A DNA stretch of 64,000 nucleotides, taken from positions 1 through 64,000 of the forward strand of contig NZ_ANNU01000017.1 in the NCBI RefSeq assembly GCF_000346615.1. The letters run 5' to 3'. The position numbers and the translations under genes are program-made. The notes under the pieces were generated by a model. It was not told the origin of the DNA and searched no databases. It was given only the letters and a program-made list of their open reading frames with translations. Each line of letters opens with the position of its first letter. Positions within the stretch are counted from its first letter, which is position 1. The stretch comes from Nafulsella turpanensis ZLM-10 (lineage in GTDB: Bacteria; Bacteroidota; Bacteroidia; Cytophagales; Cyclobacteriaceae). This document shows, one piece after another, positions 17,460-26,893 of the stretch.

Positions 17460-18773
17460 TTGAAAACAAAAACCTTAAGAAAAAATAAAGTCAATATCAT
17501 TACCATGGGTTGTTCCAAAAACCTGGTCGACTCTGAGGTGCTATTGACACAGCTCAAAGGAAACCAGATTGAGGCCACCCACGAAGCTGAAAATGACGAA
17601 GCCAATATTGTAGTTATCAATACCTGTGGTTTTATAGATAATGCCAAGCAGGAAAGCATCGACACCATTCTTCGGTATGTAGATGCAAAGGAAGCCGGGG
17701 TGGTAGAAAAAGTATATGTAACGGGCTGCCTGAGCCAGCGCTATAAAGATGACCTGGAAAGGGAAATTCCACAGGTCGATGCCTACTTCGGTACCCGCGA
17801 TCTTCCCCGCCTCCTGAAAACGCTTAAAGCCAATTATAAGCATGAACTGGTGGGGGAACGAATTCTTACTACCCACAGCCACTATGCTTATATGAAGATA
17901 AGCGAGGGCTGCGACCGCCCCTGTTCTTTTTGCGCTATTCCGCTGATGCGGGGTGGCCATGTAAGCCGGCCGATTGAAGAGCTGGTAAAGGAAGCACAAA
18001 ATCTGGCAAAAAATGGCACCAAAGAACTACTGCTCATTGCACAGGACTCCACCTATTACGGCCTGGATTTATACAAAAAACGCAACCTGGCAGAACTGAT
18101 GCAGCAGTTGGCCGATGTGGACGGCATTGACTGGGTACGCCTGCACTACGCCTTCCCCACAGGCTTTCCGCTCGATATACTTGATGTAATGCGAGAGCAC
18201 CCCAATATTTGCAACTATCTCGACATTCCGCTGCAGCATGGCAGCACCAGTGTACTCAAAAAGATGCGCCGCGGTACCACCCGCGAAAAGCAGGAGGAGC
18301 TTATCCATACCATTCGCGAAAAAGTACCGGGTATTGCCCTGCGCACCACCTTAATTGCCGGCCACCCCGGCGAAACAGAAGCCGAGTTCCAGGAAATGGC
18401 CGATTTTGTGGAAAGGATGCGCTTTGAACGTCTTGGAATCTTCACCTATTCGCACGAAGAAAATACCCATGCCCACAGCATGGAAGACAATGTGCCGGAG
18501 GAGGAAAAGCAGGCCCGCGCCAATGAGATTATGGAGTTGCAGGAAGGCATTAGCTTTGAGTTAAACCAGGAAAAGCTTGGAAAAACTTTTAAAGTGCTCA
18601 TCGATCGCAAGGAAAGCGGCAACTATATAGGCCGCACGGAATTTGATTCGCCCGAGGTAGATAATGAAGTGCTGATAGATGCCAGTCAGCATTACCTGCG
18701 CGTTGGCGACTTCGCCCAGATTACCATTACAGAGGCAACGGAGTTTGACCTTTACGGAGAACCCGCCCAATAA
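17460..18773 (+). CDS. rimO: Ribosomal protein uS12 (Asp) methylthiotransferase RimO
   Basis: A 437-aa radical-SAM enzyme that methylthiolates a conserved Asp of ribosomal protein S12. The N-terminal UPF0004 domain supplies three Cys (MGCSKN, NTCGF, TGCLSQ) for the auxiliary Fe-S cluster. The radical-SAM CxxxCxxC is CDRPCSFC. A C-terminal TRAM domain follows (about 370-437). The frame starts with TTG at 17460, preceded by a purine-rich AGAGGAAAG stretch; the next in-frame Met is inside the conserved ITMGCSKN block, so TTG is the credible start. It lies beyond the ftsY position expected for this phylum, separated by the opposite-strand DUF pair. Confidence 0.96.
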   Translation: MKTKTLRKNKVNIITMGCSKNLVDSEVLLTQLKGNQIEATHEAENDEANIVVINTCGFIDNAKQESIDTILRYVDAKEAGVVEKVYVTGCLSQRYKDDLEREIPQVDAYFGTRDLPRLLKTLKANYKHELVGERILTTHSHYAYMKISEGCDRPCSFCAIPLMRGGHVSRPIEELVKEAQNLAKNGTKELLLIAQDSTYYGLDLYKKRNLAELMQQLADVDGIDWVRLHYAFPTGFPLDILDVMREHPNICNYLDIPLQHGSTSVLKKMRRGTTREKQEELIHTIREKVPGIALRTTLIAGHPGETEAEFQEMADFVERMRFERLGIFTYSHEENTHAHSMEDNVPEEEKQARANEIMELQEGISFELNQEKLGKTFKVLIDRKESGNYIGRTEFDSPEVDNEVLIDASQHYLRVGDFAQITITEATEFDLYGEPAQ

Positions 18774-18798
18774 TAAACCCTGATTCTAGTATATCAAG

Positions 18799-18825
18799 AG
18801 CCGGCTTATGTAGCCGGCTTTTTTG
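18799..18825 (+). terminator. Terminator of rimO
   Basis: Two AGCCGGCT arms form an 8-bp stem around a 5-nt loop, followed by TTTTTTG. Confidence 0.8.
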
Positions 18826-18974
18826 TTTTATACAGATAAAACAGGTATTTTCATTAACTTATTCAGAATCAATATGAAAAAGAATATATTTACTTAAACC
18901 CGGTTTCTGCTCCGCTCACCTCCTCCTTCAGCCGGTAGTGAGCGCACAGGCAATAGGCTAAAAGAACCCGGAGT

Positions 18975-21686
18975 ATGAGCATTTTTATGAAAAGATTACC
19001 TTTCGTTATCAGTGTTGCCTATTTTTTAATTGCTATCACCTGGTTTATTTTCACTTACCAGGCTTCCCTGTATGGCCCTGTTGCTGAAGAAACTGACTTC
19101 CCGCACCTGCTCAACATCCTTCTACTCATCATTCTCAGCAGCTTATTGCTCTATTTTATCGCCCGGGGAAGACCTGCCAAGGTAAAATATTCTGAAGCTC
19201 AGTACCACCAGCTATTCGAAGACAATCCACAGCCCATGTGGATTTTTAAGCAGCAGGACCTCGAGATACTGGCCGTCAATACAGCTGCCATGGAAATATA
19301 TGGCTATAGCCGGGAAGAGTTTACTGGCATGAATCTAAAAGAGCTCATAGCAGACGAAGATGTTCCTCAACTGGAGCAGGCGCTCCTCCAGGCTCCTCCT
19401 CTTCGAACCTTTAAAGATAAGCTGGTAATCCGCCATAAAAAGAAAGATGGTGAGTTGTTCTACACGCAAATTTCCTCCCGACAAATTACTTTTAATGGTG
19501 TAGCGGACCGGCTGGTACTGGCTCTTAATATCGACGTACAGCACAGGGCTCATCTTAAAATCAAAGATCTTAACCATAAGTTAAAGAACATCCGCAAGGC
19601 GCTTTCTGCCTCTTCCATTGTACTAAGACTTAATCGTGAGGGGGAAGTACAGTTTATGAATGGAAAGTTCATCAGCATTTTTCAGATTGGCGAAGAGGAT
19701 TTTTATCAGCCAAAAATTCATGAAGACATCTGGAACGAGTTTTCACCCATTCGAAAAGCACGTATTGTACACACTGTTCAGCAGGGGCGCATCTGGCAGG
19801 GCGAAATAAAGGTTGCTAACAGAGCACAAAAAGCTTTTTGGATTGACACCAAAATAATTCCGGTAAAGAATGACCAGCAGATAATTGAAGAGTTTTTTGT
19901 GATTGGTTATGATATAAGCGATAAAAAGAAGACAGAGGAGGCGCTTATCCAACGTGAGCAGCTTTTCCGTTCGCTAATCGATTCCTACAGCAGCTACCTT
20001 GTAAGAATAGAGCCGGAAGGAGGTTATACCTATGCCAATCCACGCTTTCTTCAAAAATTCGGTTTTACAATGGAGGAGCTCAAGGCCACCACCTTTGAGC
20101 AAATGGTTTTACCCGAAGATCTTGCGGAATACCAAAAGGCAGCGCGCTTTTGCCGGGAAAACCCTGAGCAGATTGTTGTACTGGAAATACCCATGCCAGA
20201 CAAAGAAGGGAATATTAACTGGAGCAGCTGGGAGTTCGTTGGAATTGCCGGCAAAGAGGGCACAACAAGCGTTATCCAGGGCTTAGGCCGCGACATCAGC
20301 CCGCAAAAGAGAGCTGAACTCGACCTCCAGAAGTATACCCGCCGCCTCGACCTTGTACTCGACAGCATTGGCGAAGGCTTTTTTAATATGGACCTGAACT
20401 GGAAACTGCTGAAGGTAAATAAGGAATTTGAGCGATTAACAGGTAAAAAAAGAAATGAGGTACAGGGGCTGTACCTGCTCGAAGTGCTTCCATTTATGAC
20501 CGACAGTCCATTTTACCCCTACCTGGAAGCTGCCCTGGAAGAGGGGGTTCCCATGCGTTTCGAAGAGTACTCCACCCAGCTTAATAAATGGCTGGAAGTG
20601 AATCTTTTCCCTTACCAGGATGGCCTCTCCGGCTATTTTAGGGATGTAAGCAAGAAGAAAAAGACTGAACTGGAAGTAAAGCAGGCCCTGCTTCGCTTCG
20701 ATACTTTAACCAAAGCAACCTACGACACCATATGGGAGTGGGATCTTTTGAAGCAGAAGGTCCGCTGGAACGATGGACTATTCCGCAATTTCGGCTATTC
20801 TACAATGGAGGTACAGGATACACCTGAATGGCGGAAGAGTAAAATTCATCCCGATGATTTCGACAGCGTTGTAAATGGCATCCACAACCATATAGAGCAG
20901 AAAAAAGGAGCATGGACAGCTGAATACCGCTTTCAGGCTGCCGATGGTAGTTATCGATTTGTACTGGACAGGGGCTACGTTATTTACAACGAGAATGAAA
21001 TGCCGGTGCTAATGATAGGTGCCATACAGGATATTCACCAGGAACGGGAGTACCAGGAAGAGATTAAAAAACTTTCACTCGTAGCAAGGAAAACCCAAAA
21101 CAGCGTCATCATCACCGACAAAGATGGCTACATAGAATGGGTAAACGAATCTTTTAGCCAGCTTTGCGGCTATACGCTTGAAGAGGTAAAAGGAAAGAGA
21201 CCGGGTAACTTTTTGCAGGGCCCACAAACCGATCCCGAAGCCATTACTCGAATTCGCCGCCTGCTGGAGCAGAAAGTGGAATTCTCGGAAGAAATAATAA
21301 ACTACAGCAAAGATGGAACACCCTACTGGGTACGAATGGATATTTCGCCTGTGCTCGACGAAGATGGTAAGCTCATTAAATTTATAGCGATAGAAACCGA
21401 TATAACAGAGAGGAAAAAGTTCGAACAAAGACTACAGCAACAGAACGAGCAGTTAAAAGAAATTGCCTGGATCAGCTCTCACGAAATAAGAGGCCCCGTT
21501 GCTTCCATTCTAGGCCTTATTAGCCTCTACGACCACGGCTTCCCTGAAGCGTCTTTTAACAAGGAAATTCTCCAGCACCTCCTCAATGTAAGCCAGCAGC
21601 TCGATAAAGTAATTCACCGAATCGTGAACAAGACCTTCGAAGTAGACGAGCTGGAGGATAGGAAGCAGGACAGACAGGGAGAGTAG
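18975..21686 (+). CDS. Six-PAS sensor protein with DHp helix but no ATPase domain
   Basis: A 903-aa protein. Two transmembrane helices (about 8-28 and 44-63) are followed by six PAS repeats at about 77-190, 205-315, 325-440, 455-570, 575-690 and 697-815. A histidine-kinase-type dimerisation segment with phospho-acceptor-like His836 (WISSHEIRGPVASILGL) comes next. The protein then ends after 67 residues, with no N, G1 or G2 box of a HATPase domain. The last PAS is LOV-like (KRPGNFLQGPQTDPEA), but Gly744 stands where the photoactive Cys would be. It may act as a scaffold or as an acceptor phosphorylated by another kinase. It is a single rightward gene. Confidence 0.88.
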   Translation: MSIFMKRLPFVISVAYFLIAITWFIFTYQASLYGPVAEETDFPHLLNILLLIILSSLLLYFIARGRPAKVKYSEAQYHQLFEDNPQPMWIFKQQDLEILAVNTAAMEIYGYSREEFTGMNLKELIADEDVPQLEQALLQAPPLRTFKDKLVIRHKKKDGELFYTQISSRQITFNGVADRLVLALNIDVQHRAHLKIKDLNHKLKNIRKALSASSIVLRLNREGEVQFMNGKFISIFQIGEEDFYQPKIHEDIWNEFSPIRKARIVHTVQQGRIWQGEIKVANRAQKAFWIDTKIIPVKNDQQIIEEFFVIGYDISDKKKTEEALIQREQLFRSLIDSYSSYLVRIEPEGGYTYANPRFLQKFGFTMEELKATTFEQMVLPEDLAEYQKAARFCRENPEQIVVLEIPMPDKEGNINWSSWEFVGIAGKEGTTSVIQGLGRDISPQKRAELDLQKYTRRLDLVLDSIGEGFFNMDLNWKLLKVNKEFERLTGKKRNEVQGLYLLEVLPFMTDSPFYPYLEAALEEGVPMRFEEYSTQLNKWLEVNLFPYQDGLSGYFRDVSKKKKTELEVKQALLRFDTLTKATYDTIWEWDLLKQKVRWNDGLFRNFGYSTMEVQDTPEWRKSKIHPDDFDSVVNGIHNHIEQKKGAWTAEYRFQAADGSYRFVLDRGYVIYNENEMPVLMIGAIQDIHQEREYQEEIKKLSLVARKTQNSVIITDKDGYIEWVNESFSQLCGYTLEEVKGKRPGNFLQGPQTDPEAITRIRRLLEQKVEFSEEIINYSKDGTPYWVRMDISPVLDEDGKLIKFIAIETDITERKKFEQRLQQQNEQLKEIAWISSHEIRGPVASILGLISLYDHGFPEASFNKEILQHLLNVSQQLDKVIHRIVNKTFEVDELEDRKQDRQGE

Positions 21687-21738
21687 AGCAGGTTTCTTTA
21701 TATACCTGCCAATAGCTCCCTCCTCTTTTATTCTTTAG

Positions 21739-22305
21739 CTAACCCAGTCGGCGTACAATCAACTGACTCACAAGGTCGCAGAAATGCTGGGGTTTTAAGG
21801 TTCGCCAGTTTTCAATATTCAGGCTGCCGCCAAGGTTAATATAGTTGTCGACATTGTACACCTTCATTTCGTGCTGTACAAAGTCGCGGAAGTTTACGGC
21901 TGCAATCCACCCATCTTCCACATCTTCGAACCACTCCTCGTAATAGCAGTCGTCGGAGCCATGGAAGTTCAAGATGTTCTCGCCTATCAGAATATATTTG
22001 TTAATTCCGTAACGGGTAAAATGGTCGACGATATTACGTTTCAGGTGCATTATATCATTATTAATGGCATCGTTCCACTCCCCTATAAACTCCATCACCA
22101 CAAAGCCACGCTCGTAATCGGCAAATAGTATTTTAAAATAGAGCGTTTCCGAGCCGAGGAAGTCCCAGGCAGGATCGATATAGTAATTGTAGATGGTATC
22201 GGTATAAAGTTCATAATTATATTCTTTACCGAAATAGGGGGAATACTGGTCTTCATCTACCTGGTAGTATTTCAGCCAGCTATAAAATGGCTCAATCTCG
22301 TGCAT
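21739..22305 (-). CDS. Hypothetical Tyr/acid-rich protein downstream of murQ
   Basis: A 188-aa soluble protein, rich in Tyr, Trp, Asp and Glu, that I do not recognise. Distinct segments include FYSWLKYYQVDEDQYSPYFG at the N-terminus, YFKILFADYERGFVVMEFIG in the middle and YYEEWFEDVEDGWIAAVNF further on. No signal peptide or membrane helix is seen. Its start lies 14 bp inside the 3' end of murQ on the same strand, so the two form one transcription unit and are probably translationally coupled. Whether it has a role in cell-wall recycling is only suggested by position. Confidence 0.75.
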   Translation of the reverse strand: MHEIEPFYSWLKYYQVDEDQYSPYFGKEYNYELYTDTIYNYYIDPAWDFLGSETLYFKILFADYERGFVVMEFIGEWNDAINNDIMHLKRNIVDHFTRYGINKYILIGENILNFHGSDDCYYEEWFEDVEDGWIAAVNFRDFVQHEMKVYNVDNYINLGGSLNIENWRTLKPQHFCDLVSQLIVRRLG

Positions 22306-23110
22306 CTCTCTTCTGGTAATAATCTACTGCTTTGCGGACAGAGCCATGGGCCTGCAACAGCCTGGCGGCTTCCTCCTCTTCGACTCCTAACTCATCCATA
22401 ATCATCCGGGTTCCGCGCTCTACCAGTTTATGGTTACTTAATTGCATATCAACCATTTTATTGCCCCGCACACGCCCCAGTTGTACCATTACCGAGGTAG
22501 AGAGCATATTCAGCACCAGCTTTTGAGCAGTCCCGGCCTTCATGCGGGTACTACCTGTTACAAATTCCGGTCCCGTAATTACTTCTACAGGATATTCCGC
22601 TTCAGCAGCCACCGCAGAACCAGGATTGCAGGTAATGGAGCCAGTTAACAGGCCAGCCTCCCGTGCCTTCCGGAGACCCCCGATGACGTAAGGAGTCCGG
22701 CCGGAGGCGGCAATGCCCACTACGGTATCTAATGGTACAGGTTTGTAGGGCTCCATATCACGCCACGCACCTTCTTCATCATCCTCGGCAAATTCCACTG
22801 CCTTGCGAATAGCGGCATCTCCCCCGGCAATCAGCCCGATAACCCAGTCGTGCGGCACACCATATGTAGGTGGACATTCCGAAGCATCGACAATACCCAG
22901 CCGCCCGCTGGTGCCGGCACCGATGTAAAACAGCCGCCCGCCCTGCCGCATCCGCTCAACCACTTCCTTTACCAGCGCTTCTATTTGCGGAAGGGCCTTT
23001 TGCACAGCCAGCGGCACACTCTGATCTTCGCGGTTAATATGGTCGAGCAGCTCACGCACGCTCATTTTATCAAGGTTATTATAATTGGAGGATGATTCGG
23101 TAATGCTCAT
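22292..23110 (-). CDS. murQ: N-acetylmuramic acid 6-phosphate etherase
   Basis: A 272-aa SIS-domain lyase that cleaves the lactyl ether of MurNAc-6-P in peptidoglycan recycling, giving GlcNAc-6-P and lactate. The chosen start is Met at 23110 (MSITESSSNYNNLDKMSVRE). The frame runs open to 23281, but the extra N-terminus is not family-like. Family motifs include FYIGAGTSGRLGIVDASECPPT, GLIAGGDAAIRKAVEFAED, GIAASGRTPYV and TGSTRMKAGTAQKLVLNMLST. It lacks the C-terminal ~30 residues of E. coli MurQ, as is common in Bacteroidota. It overlaps the next gene by 14 bp. Two TATATTTG elements lie upstream on its strand. Confidence 0.95.
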   Translation of the reverse strand: MSITESSSNYNNLDKMSVRELLDHINREDQSVPLAVQKALPQIEALVKEVVERMRQGGRLFYIGAGTSGRLGIVDASECPPTYGVPHDWVIGLIAGGDAAIRKAVEFAEDDEEGAWRDMEPYKPVPLDTVVGIAASGRTPYVIGGLRKAREAGLLTGSITCNPGSAVAAEAEYPVEVITGPEFVTGSTRMKAGTAQKLVLNMLSTSVMVQLGRVRGNKMVDMQLSNHKLVERGTRMIMDELGVEEEEAARLLQAHGSVRKAVDYYQKRDARD

Positions 23111-23222
23111 GGGGTTATTAACTTTTGCTGTTATACGTTTTTCAGGTAAAAGAGGTAGGATTCCAATCTTATACTGGTACTGGAGTCCGCAGGCCTTCTT
23201 CCTTTTCACCAAACTATTTATA

Positions 23223-23243
23223 CAAATATACTTGTCAAATATA
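23223..23243 (-). promoter_or_regulatory. Paired -7 elements TATATTTG upstream of murQ
   Basis: CAAATATA occurs at 23223-23230 and again at 23236-23243, so the minus strand has two exact TATATTTG elements 13 bp apart. They lie 113-126 nt upstream of the murQ start and suggest alternative transcription starts. Confidence 0.45.
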
Positions 23244-23313
23244 AGAGGAAATGCCTGCCGCCTGGTGGGATTTCGGAGCATCTTTTGTAATTTGATGCAC
23301 TTATTGCAAAAAG

Positions 23314-24462
23314 ATGAAAAAACAAGCCACTACTGCCGCTACCATTTGCGTACATACCGGCACCCAGATAGACCCGGCCATCCAAGGCGCTAACACACCC
23401 ATACATACCTCCTCGGCCTTTGGCTACCGGGGCACCCCGGAAAATCAGTATCCCCGCTATTACAATACGCCTAACCAGAAGGCCATTGTACAAAAGCTCT
23501 GTGCGCTGGAACAGGTGGAAGAAGGCCTGCTCTTTAGCTCCGGCATGGCAGCCATCAGTGCTATTATTTTTGGCCTCCTCCGGCAGGGCGACCACCTGGT
23601 GCTATCGAAAGAAATTTACGGGGGCACCTATGCCTTCATCACTAATGAGCTTCCCCGCTTTGGCATAAGCTATACTTTTACCGACACTACTGAACCCGAA
23701 AGCTTTGCCGCTGCCCTGCAGGACAATACCCGCCTTATTTATCTTGAAACTCCTTCAAACCCCCTTCTCCGCCTCACAGATGTAGCCGCTGTGACCAGGC
23801 TGGCAAAAGAAAGGGGAATTGTTACCGCCATTGACAACACCTTTGCCTCTCCCATAAACCAAAAGCCGGCGGAATTTGGTATTGACCTCATTATGCACAG
23901 CGGCACTAAATATCTGGGAGGCCATTCCGACCTCTGCTTTGGAGCCGTGGTGGGCAGTAGCGAATTAATGAAGCCACTGCGCAAGCATGCCATCAACCTG
24001 GGCGGCAGCTTAAATGCTGAAACCTGTGCGCTTATTGAAAGAAGCATGAAGACGCTCTCGCTGCGGGTGGAGCGCCAGACTCAAAATGCCCTGGAGGTAG
24101 CAGAATGGCTGGAGAAGCAGGAAGGAATTCGGAAGGTGAATTATCCTGGCCTTCCCACCCATCCGCAACACGAGCTGGCACGTCGGCAAATGAAAGGCTT
24201 TGGTGCCATGCTCTCATTTGAGCTGGAAGGCGATGCCGCCAGTACAGAAAGATTCCTGGACCGCCTCCAGATGATTCTGCCCGCCCTGAGCCTGGGGGGA
24301 GTGGAAAGCCTTATTTGCGCCTCTGCCAAAACCTCACATGTGAAAATGTCGCCCGAAGAGCGTGCAGCCGCCGGCGTTTCCGATACTCTCCTAAGGCTTT
24401 CAGTAGGAATTGAAGCCGCTGAAGATATTATTGCGGATATCCGGCAGGCGATGAATGCTTAA
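23314..24462 (+). CDS. Cystathionine gamma-synthase/lyase family PLP enzyme
   Basis: A 382-aa member of the Cys/Met-metabolism PLP family. Landmarks are NQYPRYYNTPNQKAIVQKL, LFSSGMAAISAIIFGLL, YLETPSNPLLRLTD, IDNTFASPINQKP and the PLP Lys in MHSGTKYLGGHSD. The C-terminal SLGGVESLICASAKTSH and LRLSVGIEAAEDIIADI complete the fold. It carries out a gamma- or beta-elimination or replacement in trans-sulfuration. Synthase, gamma-lyase and methionine gamma-lyase cannot be separated by eye. It is divergent from murQ; a TAATTTGA near -7 motif lies upstream. No SAM riboswitch was recognised. Confidence 0.92.
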   Translation: MKKQATTAATICVHTGTQIDPAIQGANTPIHTSSAFGYRGTPENQYPRYYNTPNQKAIVQKLCALEQVEEGLLFSSGMAAISAIIFGLLRQGDHLVLSKEIYGGTYAFITNELPRFGISYTFTDTTEPESFAAALQDNTRLIYLETPSNPLLRLTDVAAVTRLAKERGIVTAIDNTFASPINQKPAEFGIDLIMHSGTKYLGGHSDLCFGAVVGSSELMKPLRKHAINLGGSLNAETCALIERSMKTLSLRVERQTQNALEVAEWLEKQEGIRKVNYPGLPTHPQHELARRQMKGFGAMLSFELEGDAASTERFLDRLQMILPALSLGGVESLICASAKTSHVKMSPEERAAAGVSDTLLRLSVGIEAAEDIIADIRQAMNA

Positions 24463-24523
24463 TTAAGGAATCTCTTCCTTACAGCAGCTCCGCAAAACAA
24501 TTTATTCACTCTAATTACTTTAA

Positions 24524-25348
24524 ATGCCTTCGCTTAAATATACCGTCAAGAACAAGGCCCGAGCTTTTTATAAAGATTTAACTTTTAATCTTAGCGCCAG
24601 TAACAGCCCTCTCTTTATGGCTTATTACCAGCAGTTTTATAAGCCAAAGCAGGGAACCATAGCCGAATTCGCAGACTACTTCTCCAGGAGAAACAGGAAT
24701 CTGACCGTTATTCAGGTAGGGGCCAATGATGGGTTTAATCATGATCCTATCCATAAGTTTATTAAACGCGACAAGTGGAAGGGCGTACTCCTGGAGCCCC
24801 AGAGCGATGTTTACCACCAGTACCTGGAAAGGCTGTACCGGAAGTCAGAAGGCATTCACACCATTAATGCCGCACTGGATTATAAAGATGGAGAGAGTAC
24901 CATCTACAAAGTAGCTTTCAGTAATGCCCGCTGGGCCACAGGCTTAACCAGTTTTGACCGTTCAGTGCTTGAAAAAGCGGTGCAGTCGGAGCACGTAGCT
25001 TCCTGTGCCCGCAAAGAGGGTGTTGAAATACCCGAACGCGTAGAGGATAGAATTAAAGCAGAAAAGATTAAAGCCATCAGTCCGCAAAGCCTTTTACAGC
25101 AATACCATATTCAGCACATAGACTGGCTCCAGATCGATACTGAAGGTTTCGACTTTGAGATAATTAAGATGTTCGACATCGGCACCACAAAACCAACGGT
25201 AATTGTTTTTGAGCATTTTCTTTTATCAGAAGAGGACAGGCAAAGCTGCTTCGACCTCCTCCACCGGAAAGAATACGAAATTAAAGTGTTTGGACGCGAT
25301 GTACTGGCCATTAAAAGCCCAACCGGCGAGTATGGCAAGTTCCTCTGA
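24524..25348 (+). CDS. FkbM family methyltransferase
   Basis: A 274-aa protein with the FkbM SAM-methyltransferase pattern. The glycine loop is VIQVGANDGFNHDPI (about residue 67), followed by GVLLEPQ, and then IDWLQIDTEGFDFEII, the FkbM-type D-E-G motif. The family methylates hydroxyl groups of sugars and natural products and often modifies surface glycans. It has no signal peptide. It stands alone, not in a glycan cluster, 61 bp after the PLP enzyme, so the substrate is unknown. A 264-bp gap with no visible gene follows. Confidence 0.9.
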   Translation: MPSLKYTVKNKARAFYKDLTFNLSASNSPLFMAYYQQFYKPKQGTIAEFADYFSRRNRNLTVIQVGANDGFNHDPIHKFIKRDKWKGVLLEPQSDVYHQYLERLYRKSEGIHTINAALDYKDGESTIYKVAFSNARWATGLTSFDRSVLEKAVQSEHVASCARKEGVEIPERVEDRIKAEKIKAISPQSLLQQYHIQHIDWLQIDTEGFDFEIIKMFDIGTTKPTVIVFEHFLLSEEDRQSCFDLLHRKEYEIKVFGRDVLAIKSPTGEYGKFL

Positions 25349-25612
25349 ACCATTTCCTTTCTCCCCATAACACTTTGCAGAAGGAGCAAGCTCTCCTCTC
25401 CAACCCAGAATTATACAAGATTTGAAATAATTCGACAGAAATTAAAAGACTGCTGCTGAATTAAAAGATACAATTGTTTGTACTACTGCTGAAACCAGAA
25501 ACAGCCCTGTAGCCGCATTTTACAATTTTAGTTTCTTTTATTATCTTGTTCGCAGACAGGTTCAGGGCTTTTTCCTTAAAAATAATCTTATTTAATAAAA
25601 TTGGTTCTCATT

Positions 25613-26722
25613 ATGCATCAGGCCAGAATAAAATTTGTAAACAAAGACCGCAGCGAATTCTTTGCTACCCTCAAAAAACGAGTAGATGTTTATTTCAAAG
25701 AAAATAAATGCTCGAAGCACGCTAACAGCAGCATGATTGTTAAAACCATTACCCTTCTACTGGCCTATATCGTTCCTTTTATTCTGCTGCTCATTTTCCA
25801 GCCTTCATTTGGTTTAAGTATGCTCCTGTGGTTTGTAATGGGTGTAGGGGTAGCCGGAATTGGTATGAGTGTGATGCACGATGCGATTCATGGCGCCTAC
25901 TCCTCCAAAAAATCTACCAACGAATGGCTGGGCTATTCACTGAACCTGCTTGGTGGCTCTGTTTTTAACTGGAGGCTGCAGCACAATGTATTACACCATA
26001 CCTATACCAATGTGGTAGAAATGGATGAGGACATACAGGACAAACTGGTACTCCGTTTTAACCCGCATGGAAAGGTAAAGCGGTTCCACCAGCTACAGTG
26101 GGTATATGCCTTCTTTTTCTATGGTATATTAACGCTTTACTGGGTACTCCTCAAAGACTTTGTACAGTTCTTTAAGTTTACAAGTAATGGTGTTAATAAT
26201 GATTCGGCTGCTAAAAATGCAGTTACACTGACAAAAATCATTCTTCTGAAGGTTGTTTATTTCTTCGTGTTACTGGCTGCTCCGGTGCTCTTTTTCGGTA
26301 TTCCGTTTTCTGAGGTACTGGCAGGCTTCCTGCTGATGCACTTTATCGCAGGCCTAATCCTGACTGTCATTTTCCAGCTGGCGCATACTGTTGAAGGGAC
26401 CTCCCACCCAAGACCTAACGAGAGCGGAGCCATCGAAAACGACTGGGCCATTCACCAGCTTAATACCACCGTCAACTTTTCCCGTCATAATAAGTGGATC
26501 TCCTGGTATGTAGGCGGTTTAAATTTCCAGGTAGAACATCACCTCTTCCCCCGTGTTTGCCATGTGCATTACCCTGCCATTGCCCCCATTGTAAAGCAGA
26601 CGGCCGAAGAATTTGGTATTCCGTATATGGAAAATGAAACCTTTTTTCAGGCCGTACAATCGCATATTGCTACCCTGCAGCGATTTGGGAAATTGCCCGA
26701 CCTGAATGAGGCCATTGCCTAA
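25613..26722 (+). CDS. Membrane fatty acid desaturase
   Basis: A 369-aa integral membrane di-iron desaturase from the ATG at 25613 (MHQARIKFVNKDRSEFFATL); an in-frame start four codons earlier is also possible. The three His boxes are present: HDAIH, HNVLHH and QVEHH near the C-terminus. Hydrophobic segments flank the first box and the region before ENDWAIHQLNTTVNFS. The Q in QVEHH and overall pattern resemble front-end or acyl-CoA desaturases, as in bacterial linoleoyl-CoA desaturase-like proteins. It introduces a cis double bond into acyl chains for membrane fluidity. No electron-transfer domain is fused. Confidence 0.93.
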   Translation: MHQARIKFVNKDRSEFFATLKKRVDVYFKENKCSKHANSSMIVKTITLLLAYIVPFILLLIFQPSFGLSMLLWFVMGVGVAGIGMSVMHDAIHGAYSSKKSTNEWLGYSLNLLGGSVFNWRLQHNVLHHTYTNVVEMDEDIQDKLVLRFNPHGKVKRFHQLQWVYAFFFYGILTLYWVLLKDFVQFFKFTSNGVNNDSAAKNAVTLTKIILLKVVYFFVLLAAPVLFFGIPFSEVLAGFLLMHFIAGLILTVIFQLAHTVEGTSHPRPNESGAIENDWAIHQLNTTVNFSRHNKWISWYVGGLNFQVEHHLFPRVCHVHYPAIAPIVKQTAEEFGIPYMENETFFQAVQSHIATLQRFGKLPDLNEAIA

Positions 26723-26893
26723 AACAGTGGTCTCCGCGGCACTATACCACTACTCTCCTGCTGCTTTTCCTTTTTCTTTCACCAAATTGACAAAACAGGA
26801 ATTTTCAGTTATATTCTATTGTTCCGCCTGTATCGGAGCAATTTTCAAACCTTTAAAAAATAGTGAATGATTGAGCAAAATGCCTTCAGAACA

